A DNA stretch of 64,000 bases from Nocardia lijiangensis NBRC 108240. Lineage in GTDB: Bacteria; Actinomycetota; Actinomycetes; Mycobacteriales; Mycobacteriaceae. Each line of letters begins with the position of its first letter. The stretch's first letter is position 1. Where the stretch lies: NCBI RefSeq assembly GCF_001613045.1, contig NZ_BDBP01000021.1, forward strand, positions 1 to 64,000, in the 5' to 3' direction. The translations under genes and the position numbers were made by a program. The notes beneath the pieces were generated by a model, which was not told the DNA's origin, searched no databases, and saw only the letters and a list, made by a program, of their open reading frames with translations. Shown here in pieces: positions 7,785 through 16,313 of this stretch.

Positions 7785-9974
7785 ATGGCCCCGATCACAG
7801 ACCTCTCCCGCAATCTGTTGCGCACCTGCCCGCTGTGCGAAGCGGTGTGCGGGCTGGAGATCACCCTCGACCGCGACGATCACGTCACCTCGATCCGCGG
7901 CGACAAGCAGGACCCCTTCAGCAAGGGCTTCCTCTGTCCCAAAGGCGCCAGCCTCGGCCACCTGGACGAGGATCCGGACCGGGTCACCGAACCCCTGATC
8001 CGCGATCGGGCGACCGGCACCTGGCGCACCGCAGGCTGGGACGAGGCCTTCGACTACATCGCCGAGCGTTTCCCGCCGATCCTCGCCGAGCACGGGAACC
8101 AGGCGGCCGCACTGTATCTGGGCAACCCGAACGCGCACACCGTGGCGGGCGCGCTGTACCTGCCGCTGCTGATCCGCGCGCTGGGCACCAAGAATCTGTT
8201 CTCCGCGAGCACCGCCGACCAGATGCCCAAGCAGGTAGCCAGCGGACTGATGTTCGGCGATCCGCTCACCGTGCCGGTGCCGGATCTGGACCGCACCGAC
8301 TACCTGCTGATGCTCGGCGCCAACCCGCTGGAATCCAACGGATCGCTGTGCACTGCGCCGGATTTCCCGGGCAGGCTGAAGGCGCTGCGCCGCCGCGGCG
8401 GCCGGTTCGTCGTGGTGGATCCGCGGCTGACGCGCACCGCGAAGCTGGCCGACGAGCACCTGTTCGTCCGGCCGGGCACCGACGCCTACCTGCTGTTCGG
8501 CATCGTGCACACGCTCTTCGCCGAGGGACTGACCGACGTGCGGGTCGAGGTGGCGGGCCTGGACGAGTTGCGCGCGGTCGCCGCCGATTTCACACCGGAG
8601 GTCGTCGCCGCCCGCACCGGAGTGCCCGCCGAGACCGTCGTCCGCATCGCCCGCGAGCTGGCCGCCGCCCCGACCGCGGCCGTGTACGCCAGAATCGGCA
8701 CCTGCACAGCCGAGTTCGGCACCCTGACCCAGTGGCTCGTCGACGTGCTCAACGTGCTGACCGGCAATCTGGACTCGCCGGGCGGCGCCATGTTCGCCAC
8801 CGCCGCGGCGGGCGGCATCGCCCGCACCAAGCCGTTCCGCACCGGCCGCTGGACCAGCCGGGTGCGCGAGCTGCCCGAGTCCATGGGCGAGCTGCCGGTG
8901 GCCACGCTCGCCGACGAGATCCGCACGCCGGGCCAGGGCCAGGTTCGCGCGATGGTGACGGTCGCGGGCAATCCGGTGCTCTCCGCGCCTAGCGGTACGC
9001 GGCTGGACGCGGCGTTCGCCGGGCTGGAGTTCATGGTGAGCGTGGACCGCTACGTCAACGAGACGACGCGGCACGCCGATGTCATCCTGCCGCCGCCGCG
9101 CCCGCTGCAGTCACCGCACTACGATTTCGCGCTGCTCCAGTTCGCGGTGCGCAACTACACACGCTATTCGCGCCCGCTGGTGCCGCTCGGCGACCGTCCG
9201 TCGGAGGCAGGCGTGCTCGCCCGGCTCGGCGCGGCGCTCACCGGCAAGCCGCACAACGGCACCGGGGACCAAGACCCGCTGACCATGGTGGACGAGCTGA
9301 TCATCGCGGGCATGCTGCACAAGGCCGGCATTCCGGAGCGCAGGCCGGAACTGCACGGCGAGACCAGCACCGAGCAGCGCATCGACCTGATGCTGCGGCT
9401 CGGGCCCTACGGCGAGTGGAACGGCGGCGACCTGAATCTGCAAGTACTGCTCGACAACCCGCACGGCGTCGACCTCGGCCCGCTGCGGCCGCGGCTGCCG
9501 GAGGCGCTGCGCACGGCATCGAAACGGGTGGAGCTCGCCCCCGCTCCACTGCTGGCGGACGTGGCGAGGCTGCGCGCGAAACTGGCCGAGGACGCACCCG
9601 ATTTCGTGTTGATCGGGCGACGGCACCTGCGCTCCAACAACAGCTGGATGCACAATGTCGCGACCCTGGTGAGCGGGTCCAACCGGTGCACGCTGCAGAT
9701 CCACCCCGACGACGTGAACAGGCTCGGCCTAGGCGATCAGGCCGTGGTGAAGTCCGCCGCGGGGACGTTGACCGTGCCGCTCGAGCCGACCGACGCGATC
9801 ATGCCCGGCGTGGTGAGCCTGCCGCACGGATGGGGCCACGACGGCAGCACGCAGACGGTGGCCAAGGCCAACGCCGGGGTGAATGCCAATGCGCTGACCG
9901 ACGATTCGGTGGTCGACGTGCCCTCGGGCAATGCGGTGTTCAACGGCGTTCCGGTGACGCTGACGCCCGCGTGA
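7785..9974 (+). CDS. Molybdopterin-dependent oxidoreductase, [4Fe-4S]-containing
   Basis: 729 residues. The N-terminus carries the cluster motif CPLCEAVCG with the fourth Cys in FLCPKG about 30 residues later, as in formate dehydrogenase/NarB-type enzymes. Then follow molybdopterin domains (DYLLMLGANPLESNG, GRFVVVDPRLTRTAKLADEH) and a C-terminal dinucleotide-binding domain (LRSNNSWMHNVATLVSG to SLPHGWGHDGSTQ). In the usual Mo-ligand region the sequence is ASTADQMPKQVASGLMFG, without an obvious Cys or Sec. Start chosen at ATG 7785, just before the cluster motif; ATG 7725 is an alternative. No partner subunit lies nearby. Substrate unknown. Confidence 0.85.
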   Translation: MAPITDLSRNLLRTCPLCEAVCGLEITLDRDDHVTSIRGDKQDPFSKGFLCPKGASLGHLDEDPDRVTEPLIRDRATGTWRTAGWDEAFDYIAERFPPILAEHGNQAAALYLGNPNAHTVAGALYLPLLIRALGTKNLFSASTADQMPKQVASGLMFGDPLTVPVPDLDRTDYLLMLGANPLESNGSLCTAPDFPGRLKALRRRGGRFVVVDPRLTRTAKLADEHLFVRPGTDAYLLFGIVHTLFAEGLTDVRVEVAGLDELRAVAADFTPEVVAARTGVPAETVVRIARELAAAPTAAVYARIGTCTAEFGTLTQWLVDVLNVLTGNLDSPGGAMFATAAAGGIARTKPFRTGRWTSRVRELPESMGELPVATLADEIRTPGQGQVRAMVTVAGNPVLSAPSGTRLDAAFAGLEFMVSVDRYVNETTRHADVILPPPRPLQSPHYDFALLQFAVRNYTRYSRPLVPLGDRPSEAGVLARLGAALTGKPHNGTGDQDPLTMVDELIIAGMLHKAGIPERRPELHGETSTEQRIDLMLRLGPYGEWNGGDLNLQVLLDNPHGVDLGPLRPRLPEALRTASKRVELAPAPLLADVARLRAKLAEDAPDFVLIGRRHLRSNNSWMHNVATLVSGSNRCTLQIHPDDVNRLGLGDQAVVKSAAGTLTVPLEPTDAIMPGVVSLPHGWGHDGSTQTVAKANAGVNANALTDDSVVDVPSGNAVFNGVPVTLTPA

Positions 9975-9986
9975 GGACGCCCGCCG

Positions 9987-10024
9987 CCGACCGGCCGGAA
10001 ATCATTCCGGCCGGTCGGAATTCA
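9987..10024 (+). terminator. Intrinsic terminator
   Basis: A perfect 14-bp stem (9987-10000 with 10005-10018, ATCA loop) followed by AATTCAG, placed just after the molybdopterin oxidoreductase stop. Confidence 0.75.
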
Positions 10025-10192
10025 GCAAATCCGTGGAAACCCTTGCGCTAACTCCACATTCGGTGCATCCTCGATGGCGGTTTCGTAGATTTGCCGTGCC
10101 CGAACCCATTAAAATGGACAGGATTTCGGTCAAGTCGCGGTTCAGTGTCGAGTCGCGCGGTACCCCGGATTCCGGCAACCAGAGGGGGCGCA

Positions 10193-10840
10193 ATGCCCGG
10201 TACACGTTGTGGCAGCGATGGCGAGCGCGAACTACAGGAAAGGTACGGTACGCAGGACAGGGCCGACCGCTTCTACGCAGATCAGATGCTGGATCGACTC
10301 AATGCGACCATGATCGAGTTCATCGGCAGGATGGACATGGCGTTCGTCGCCACCGCCGACAAACACGGCGAATGCGACAACAGCTTCCGCGCCGGTCCTC
10401 CTGGGTTTCTGCACGTTGTCGACGAGCGCACGGTGGCCTACCCCGAATACCGAGGCAACGGCGTCATGGCCAGTCTCGGCAACATTCTGGAGAATCCGCA
10501 CGTAGGCATCCTGCTAATCGATTTCGTGCGCGATCTCATCGGCCTGCACATCAACGGTTCGGCCCGCATCGTGGAGGACGCGACGCTGCGGCGCAGCGTT
10601 CCCGACCTCCCCTCGAACGTCAAGGGAAGGGCCGCGGAACTCTGGGTCGTGGTCGACGTCGAAGAGGCCTACATCCACTGCCGCAAACACATTCCGCACC
10701 TCGCCCCCGCGGAGCGCGAGCAGCGGGACTGGGGCACGGACAACATGCGGGCAAAGGGCGGCGACTACTTCGGCGCGAAGGCACAGGCCCGCGCCGAACT
10801 CGCGGACGTGCCCAACTCAGCCCCCGCACTGGCCAGGTGA
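10193..10840 (+). CDS. Pyridoxamine 5'-phosphate oxidase-fold flavoprotein
   Basis: 215 residues. The core (MIEFIGRMDMAFVATADKHG, RAGPPGFLHVVDERTVAYPE, NPHVGILLIDF, GSARIVE) is the split-barrel PPOX domain that binds FMN, heme or F420 in different subfamilies. The tail contains AYIHCRKHIPHL, as seen in general-stress/PPOX putative oxidoreductases. Start at ATG 10193, preceded by AGAGGGGG. Probably a cytoplasmic oxidoreductase; cofactor and substrate cannot be told from the sequence. Confidence 0.85.
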   Translation: MPGTRCGSDGERELQERYGTQDRADRFYADQMLDRLNATMIEFIGRMDMAFVATADKHGECDNSFRAGPPGFLHVVDERTVAYPEYRGNGVMASLGNILENPHVGILLIDFVRDLIGLHINGSARIVEDATLRRSVPDLPSNVKGRAAELWVVVDVEEAYIHCRKHIPHLAPAEREQRDWGTDNMRAKGGDYFGAKAQARAELADVPNSAPALAR

Positions 10841-10855
10841 GCGGCGCGCGGCGCC

Positions 10856-11311
10856 TCAGCGGATCTTGAAGATCACCAGGCGCTGTACGACGAAGTTGAT
10901 GACGGTCGCGGTGCCCTGCGCGACGACGAACGCCAGCGGCACCCGCCACCACTGCTCGCCGATCGCGTAGTACAGCACCTGGTTGATGCCGACCTGCACG
11001 GCGAAGGTCGTGGCGTACAGCGCGACCACGGCGGCGAAACGGGCGCGGCTCGGCGGCGCCTTGAAGGTCCACCGGCGATTGATCAGGTAGGCCGTGGTGG
11101 TGCCCGCGATGAAGCCGATGGACTTGGCGACCGAGACGGGCAGGCCGAGCACGTTCAACAGCAGGACGTACAGCCCGAAGTCCACGATCGCCGACAGGCC
11201 GCCGGTCAAGGTGAACCGGATGATCTGCGTCTTCAGGTCGACATCGGTACCGCCAGGTTCGTCGACCAACGGCAGTTCGACCGGGAGCGGCAGGTGTGGT
11301 TCGGCTTGCAC
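10856..11311 (-). CDS. GtrA-family membrane protein (Rv3789-like)
   Basis: About 151 residues with four transmembrane helices. It reads IIRFTLTGGLSAIVDFGLY, then TAYLINRRWTF, then a C-terminal QGTATVINFVVQRLVIFKIR. This matches the M. tuberculosis Rv3789 pattern, a protein linked to decaprenyl-phospho-arabinose and to AftA. It is divergent from dprE1 with a short shared promoter; in M. tuberculosis the homologue is co-directional with dprE1, so this is a local inversion. GTG 11311 chosen; the frame stays open to an ATG at 11449, but that extension is arginine-rich and overlaps dprE1. Confidence 0.85.
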   Translation of the reverse strand: MQAEPHLPLPVELPLVDEPGGTDVDLKTQIIRFTLTGGLSAIVDFGLYVLLLNVLGLPVSVAKSIGFIAGTTTAYLINRRWTFKAPPSRARFAAVVALYATTFAVQVGINQVLYYAIGEQWWRVPLAFVVAQGTATVINFVVQRLVIFKIR

Positions 11312-11433
11312 GCGCAAGAGCGTAACCGGCGCGTCCGGACGCCGTCCGTCGTCGGGCCGAGCACGGCCCGAGCAAACGCGGAGGTACGCGTGACCGGCGG
11401 TACGCACCGCGGCGAGAGACCGATCCCATACTG

Positions 11434-12969
11434 ATGAGTACGGAGACAACGACCCCTCGCGCCGTCATGCCTGTAGCCTCTATGCCGATGTCCACGAAAG
11501 CTTCGACCGCCACCACGACGAACGGTGACAGCGGGACCGCAGGTAGCACCGACAACGGCGCTGCGAGCGCCAACGGCTTCGCGCTACCGACCCGGACCCA
11601 GGCACTGACCGGGTGGGGTCGCACCGCGCCAACGTCCGCCGAAGTGCTCTCGACCAGCGATCCGGAAGTGATCGCCAAGGCCGTTGCCATGGTCGCCGAG
11701 GACAACGACGGCAAGCCCGACCACCTACGCCGCGGCGTGATCGCCCGCGGCCTCGGCCGTTCCTACGGCGACAACGCCCAGAACGCGGGCGGCTTGGTCG
11801 TCGACATGACCGCGCTGAACAAGATCCACCGCATCGACCGCGACACCCGCATGGTCGACGTGGACGCGGGCGTGAACCTGGACCAGCTGATGAAGGCCGC
11901 GCTGCCGTTCGGCCTGTGGGTTCCGGTCCTGCCCGGCACGCGACAGGTCACCATCGGCGGCGCGATCGGCTCCGATATCCACGGCAAGAACCACCACAGC
12001 GCGGGCAGCTTCGGCAACCACGTGCGTTCGATGGAGCTGCTCACCGCCGACGGCACCGTGCAGCACATCACGCCGAAGAAGAACGCCAAGCTGTTCTGGG
12101 CCACCATCGGCGGCTGCGGCCTGACCGGCATCATCCTGCGCGCGACCATCGAGATGACGCCGACCGAGACCGCGTACTTCATCGCCGACGGTGACGTGAC
12201 GCCCACCCTGGACGACACCATCGCCTTCCACAGCGACGGCTCCGAGGACCGCTACGAGTACAGCTCGGCGTGGTTCGACGCGATCAGCCCGGAACCCAAG
12301 CTGGGCCGGGCCGCGATCTCGCGCGGCAACCTGGCCAAGCTGGACGAGCTGCCGAAGAAGTTGCAGAAGGACCCGCTGCGGTTCAACGGCAAGACGTTCT
12401 TCACGCTGCCGGACGTGTTCCCGAACGGGTTGGCCAACAAGTACACCTTCACCCCGATCGGTGAGCTCTGGTACCGCAAGTCGGGTACCTACCGCGGCAA
12501 GGTGCAGAACCTGACGCAGTTCTATCACCCGCTCGACATGCTGGGCGAATGGAACCGCGGCTACGGCTCGAACGGCTTCCTGCAGTACCAGTTCGTGGTG
12601 CCGCCGGAGTCGGTGGACGAGTTCAAGCGGATCATCATCGACATCCAGCGGTCCGGGTTCTACTCGTTCCTCAATGTTTTCAAGCTCTTCGGCCCGGGTA
12701 ACCAGGCGCCGCTGAGCTTCCCGATGCCCGGTTGGAACATCTGCGTCGACTTCCCGATCTCGGCGGGCCTCAACGAGTTCGTCACCGATCTGGACCGCCG
12801 GGTGCTCGAATTCGGCGGGCGGCTCTACACCGGAAAGGACTCGCGCACCACGGCCGAGACCTTCCACAAGATGTACCCGCGGATCGACGAGTGGATCAAG
12901 GTCCGCCGGAGTGTCGATCCCACAGGCGTTTTCATGTCCGACATGGCGAGAAGGCTGGAGCTTCAGTGA
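11434..12969 (+). CDS. dprE1: Decaprenylphosphoryl-beta-D-ribose 2'-oxidase
   Basis: FAD enzyme that, with DprE2, epimerises decaprenyl-phospho-ribose to decaprenyl-phospho-arabinose, the only arabinose donor for the cell wall. FAD-binding segments ([36 protein letters not shown]) precede the ALO-type substrate domain. The active-site cysteine lies in [10 protein letters not shown] at residue 437 of the 511-residue form, equivalent to Cys387 of M. tuberculosis, which benzothiazinones attack. The first 50 residues are a Thr/Ala/Gly-rich extension. In-frame ATGs at 11467, 11482 and 11488 are alternative starts, and a CATACT element at 11427-11432 could be a -10 box that would favour a later one. 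Confidence 0.93.
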   Translation: MSTETTTPRAVMPVASMPMSTKASTATTTNGDSGTAGSTDNGAASANGFALPTRTQALTGWGRTAPTSAEVLSTSDPEVIAKAVAMVAEDNDGKPDHLRRGVIARGLGRSYGDNAQNAGGLVVDMTALNKIHRIDRDTRMVDVDAGVNLDQLMKAALPFGLWVPVLPGTRQVTIGGAIGSDIHGKNHHSAGSFGNHVRSMELLTADGTVQHITPKKNAKLFWATIGGCGLTGIILRATIEMTPTETAYFIADGDVTPTLDDTIAFHSDGSEDRYEYSSAWFDAISPEPKLGRAAISRGNLAKLDELPKKLQKDPLRFNGKTFFTLPDVFPNGLANKYTFTPIGELWYRKSGTYRGKVQNLTQFYHPLDMLGEWNRGYGSNGFLQYQFVVPPESVDEFKRIIIDIQRSGFYSFLNVFKLFGPGNQAPLSFPMPGWNICVDFPISAGLNEFVTDLDRRVLEFGGRLYTGKDSRTTAETFHKMYPRIDEWIKVRRSVDPTGVFMSDMARRLELQ

Positions 12970-13745
12970 TCAATGCCGTAGGCAACCCGCAGACCATCCT
13001 GCTGCTGGGCGGTACCTCGGAGATCGGGCTGGCGATCTGCGCCGAGTACCTGAAGAAGGGGCCGGCGCGGATCGTCCTCGCGACCCTGCCCAACGATCCG
13101 CTGCGCGCGGGCGCGGTGGCCCAGATGGAGGCCGCGGGCGCGAGCAAGGTCGAGGTCGTCGATTTCGACGCGCTCGACACCGACTCGCACCCGAAGGTGA
13201 TCGACGCGGCCTGGTCCGGCGGTGACGTGGACGTCGCCATCGTGGCCTTCGGCGTGCTCGGCGACGCCGAACAGCTGTGGCAGGACCAGCGCAAGGCCGT
13301 GCAGGTCGCCGGGATCAACTACACCGCGGCGGTTTCCGTCGGCGTGCTGGTCGGCGAGAAGATGAAGGCGCAGGGCTTCGGACGCATCATCGCCATGTCC
13401 TCGGTGGCAGGCGAGCGGGTGCGCCGCTCCAACTTCGTCTACGGCTCGACCAAGGCCGGTCTGGACGGCTTCTACCTCGGCCTCGGCGAGGCGCTGCGCC
13501 CCTTCGGCCCGCGCGTCCTCGTCATCCGCCCCGGCCAGGTGCGCACCACGGCCACCCTGGACCACTGGAAGGCCACCGGCGCGAAGGAAGCCCCCTTCAC
13601 CGTCGACAAGGAAGACGTCGCGGCACTCGCGGTCTCCGCCTCCGAAAGGGGCAAGGAACTCATCTGGGCCCCCGGCCCCGTGCGCTTCCTGATGTCCATC
13701 CTGCGCCACATCCCCCGCCCCATCTTCCGCAAACTCCCTCTCTGA
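12966..13745 (+). CDS. dprE2: Decaprenylphospho-2-keto-ribose reductase (SDR)
   Basis: 259 residues. NADH-dependent second half of the ribose-to-arabinose epimerisation. A short-chain dehydrogenase fold with the glycine motif GGTSEIG at residues 15-21 and the catalytic YGSTK with Tyr159 and Lys163. The GTG start overlaps the dprE1 stop (GTGA), so the two subunits of the epimerase are translationally coupled. The C-terminus ends in a hydrophobic-basic segment ([20 protein letters not shown]) typical of DprE2. A terminator-like hairpin follows. Confidence 0.95.
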   Translation: MINAVGNPQTILLLGGTSEIGLAICAEYLKKGPARIVLATLPNDPLRAGAVAQMEAAGASKVEVVDFDALDTDSHPKVIDAAWSGGDVDVAIVAFGVLGDAEQLWQDQRKAVQVAGINYTAAVSVGVLVGEKMKAQGFGRIIAMSSVAGERVRRSNFVYGSTKAGLDGFYLGLGEALRPFGPRVLVIRPGQVRTTATLDHWKATGAKEAPFTVDKEDVAALAVSASERGKELIWAPGPVRFLMSILRHIPRPIFRKLPL

Positions 13746-13760
13746 GCCTTGCCTCGAACC

Positions 13761-13803
13761 AGAACTGCCGCGCCATCCCCGATGCCGCGGCAGTTCTCGT
13801 TCC
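13761..13803 (+). terminator. Probable terminator after dprE1-dprE2
   Basis: A 12-bp perfect stem (13761-13772 with 13786-13797, 13-nt loop), followed by CGTTCC. It separates dprE2 from aftA, which therefore likely has its own promoter at 13804-13926. Confidence 0.65.
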
Positions 13804-13926
13804 GGCCAGTCACCCCGGGACCGCTCCCCGGCCTCGGTGGGGTGAGTTTGTTAGCGTGCGGTGCGAATCCGCGGCGGCGGTCGGTGCATACCGAGCGCGG
13901 AGCCGACTACTGAAACCGGAGGCGCT

Positions 13927-16131
13927 ATGAGCACCACTGTCACGGAACAGAGCACCGCGACCAGACCGGGGCGGATGTCGCTGGTTCTGCGGCAGGTGGG
14001 GGGCGGGCTCGGCGAAGGGCTGCTGGCCGCGATGGTGGCGGCGGTTGTCGCCGCGGTTGGGCTTGTGGCGTTTTCGCTGGTGGACTGGCCTGCGTTCAAC
14101 TCCTCCAATGTGACTCGGGCGTTGACGACGGTGGGGCAGGTCGGGGCGGCGGCGATGCTGATCGCCGCGGTCTGGCTGTTGCGGGTGCACCGGTGGCCGT
14201 GGGTGGCGAAAGTGCTGTCCTGGGTGGGGATTTCGACGTTCGTCACGGTGACGCTCGGGATGCCGCTCGCGGCGACGAAGCTGTATCTGTTCGGGGTGTC
14301 GGTGGATCAGGAGTTCCGCACCGAATACCTGACACGGCTCACCGACAGCGCGGCGCTGCGGGACATGACGTATGTGGATCTGCCGCCGTTCTATCCGGCC
14401 GGGTGGTTCTGGGTCGGCGGGCGCGTGGCGAACGTGCTGGGGATGGACGGCTGGGAGGCGTTCAAGCCGTATGCGATCGGGTCGCTGGCCGTGGCGGCCG
14501 TGCTGGCCCTTGTGCTGTGGACGCAGCTGATCCGCGCCGACTGGGCCGTGGCGGTGACGGCCACGACGACCGCGGTGGCCCTGACCTACGCCTCGCCGGA
14601 GGCGTACGGCGCGGTGATCGTGCTGCTGCTGCCGCCCGCGATGGTGCTGGCCTGGGGCGCGCTCTACCGGCCGGTCGAGGACGCGGCACGCGCCGGGGCC
14701 AACCCCGTGGACGTCGCGAACCCGCCGAACGCACGCGGTGGGATCGGCGCGGGTCAGCTCGCGGCGAATGCTCCGGCCGAGGACGCTGCACGCGCCGGAG
14801 CCGACCCTGTAGGCGCGGATCAGGTCGCGGCGGATGCTCCGGCCGGAACCGAGGCCGCACCGGGCGCACCGCGCACTCCGCGGACCGCCGGAGGATGGGG
14901 CGCAGTCGTCGGGGCGGGTGTGTTCCTCGGCGTCGCCGCGACGTTCTACACCCTGTACTTCCTGGTGGCCGCTTTCGCGATCGCATTGATGGGTCTCGTG
15001 GCCGCGGGCGCCGAGGTGTACCAGCGCCGGGCCGCGCAGCACCCGAAGGCCGCGCGCCGGGCGGCGACCGCGCCGTTGGCCGTTCCGTCCGGACCGGCGT
15101 GGCGTGCCGCGGTGCCGCCACTGGTGCGCCTGCTGGCGATCGCCGCGATCTCCGGCCTGATCGCGCTGGTGTGCTGGGGCCCGTACCTGCTGAAGTCACT
15201 CACCACGAAGACCCCGAGTTCCGGCACCGCACTGCACTACCTTCCGGAGTCGGGCGCGCAGCTTCCGCTCCCGATGACCGAGTTCACGCTGCTCGGCGGA
15301 CTGTGCCTGATCGGCACCATATGGCTGGTGGTGCGCGCGGGCTCGTCGCGGCGCGCGCAGGCGCTCGGTCTCGGGGTGGTGGCGATCTATCTGTGGACGC
15401 TGCTGTCCATGCTGGCGACGGCCGCGGGCACCACCCTGCTGTCGTTCCGCCTGGAGGCGCCGCTGCTCGTGCTGCTCTCGGCCGCGGGCGCGTTCGGTTT
15501 CGTGGAGGGCGCGCGTGCCGCGTACCAGGCGTTCAACGAGCCCGCACGATTCCGGGTCGCCGTCGTCGCGCTCGCGATCGTCGGTGCGCTCGCCTTCGTC
15601 CAGGACATTCCGCACGTGCTGGCACCGGAGATCACCACCGCCTACACCGACACCGACGGCGACGGCAACCGCGCCGACAAGCGCCCGCCGTCGGCGGTCT
15701 CCTACTACCGCGAGATCGACGCGGCGCTGCTCGCCCAGACCGGCCGCCCGCGCGACGAGACGGTCGTCCTCACCGCCGACACCAGTTTCCTTTCCTTCTA
15801 TCCCTACTGGGGTTTCCAGGCGCTCACCTCGCACTACGCGAACCAGCTCGCCGATTTCCCCGGCCGGGCGGCGACCATCAAGGACTGGAGCACGCTGGAT
15901 TCGCCCGCGCAGCTGCTGGACGCGATGGCGCGCAGCCCGTGGCGCGCGCCCGATGCCTTCCTGTTCCGCCGCGGCGCCGACGCCTACACGCTGCGCCTGG
16001 CCGAGGACGTCTACCCGAACGACCCGAACGTGAAGCGCTACACGGTGAGCTTCCCGAAGCAGCTGTTCGAGGACCCGGCCTTCACCACCACCGACATCGG
16101 CCCCTTCACCCTGGTCACCGTCCGGCACTGA
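13927..16131 (+). CDS. aftA: Galactan 5-O-arabinofuranosyltransferase AftA
   Basis: 734 residues. GT-C membrane enzyme that puts the first arabinofuranose on the galactan, using decaprenyl-phospho-arabinose. Multiple transmembrane helices surround an early extracytoplasmic loop with VDQEFRTEYLTRLTD and YVDLPPFYPAGWFWVGGR, the AftA signature. A long soluble C-terminal domain (about 560-734) follows the last helices. Start at ATG 13927, preceded by CCGGAGG. It is about 90 residues longer than the M. tuberculosis enzyme (643), largely because of an Ala-rich insertion near residues 251-323, between membrane helices. Confidence 0.93.
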   Translation: MSTTVTEQSTATRPGRMSLVLRQVGGGLGEGLLAAMVAAVVAAVGLVAFSLVDWPAFNSSNVTRALTTVGQVGAAAMLIAAVWLLRVHRWPWVAKVLSWVGISTFVTVTLGMPLAATKLYLFGVSVDQEFRTEYLTRLTDSAALRDMTYVDLPPFYPAGWFWVGGRVANVLGMDGWEAFKPYAIGSLAVAAVLALVLWTQLIRADWAVAVTATTTAVALTYASPEAYGAVIVLLLPPAMVLAWGALYRPVEDAARAGANPVDVANPPNARGGIGAGQLAANAPAEDAARAGADPVGADQVAADAPAGTEAAPGAPRTPRTAGGWGAVVGAGVFLGVAATFYTLYFLVAAFAIALMGLVAAGAEVYQRRAAQHPKAARRAATAPLAVPSGPAWRAAVPPLVRLLAIAAISGLIALVCWGPYLLKSLTTKTPSSGTALHYLPESGAQLPLPMTEFTLLGGLCLIGTIWLVVRAGSSRRAQALGLGVVAIYLWTLLSMLATAAGTTLLSFRLEAPLLVLLSAAGAFGFVEGARAAYQAFNEPARFRVAVVALAIVGALAFVQDIPHVLAPEITTAYTDTDGDGNRADKRPPSAVSYYREIDAALLAQTGRPRDETVVLTADTSFLSFYPYWGFQALTSHYANQLADFPGRAATIKDWSTLDSPAQLLDAMARSPWRAPDAFLFRRGADAYTLRLAEDVYPNDPNVKRYTVSFPKQLFEDPAFTTTDIGPFTLVTVRH
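14677..14895 (+). repeat. Ala/Pro-rich repeat insertion inside aftA
   Basis: Encodes about 73 residues of low complexity. Two related units start at 14677 and 14779 (102 bp apart), both reading EDAARAGA(N/D)PV, followed by alanine-rich filler that includes a further ADQVAADAPAG stretch. Its flanks are normal AftA membrane segments, so it is an in-frame, internally duplicated cytoplasmic-loop insertion. Confidence 0.7.
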
Positions 16132-16313
16132 GAGCCCGGCGGGAAACCCGCAGGTCACGAGCCCGCCCGCGAGGCAAATGTGTCGACGCGGCCGTTTGTG
16201 GATAACCGAACTCTTGTTGCCAGGTTCCGCACGGGCTCGGTGAGCGCTCGCTCTCGGTCTCCGGCGTTACCGTGGGCGGCTGATTTCCGGCAGGACAGAG
16301 GGAGAGTTCGCGC

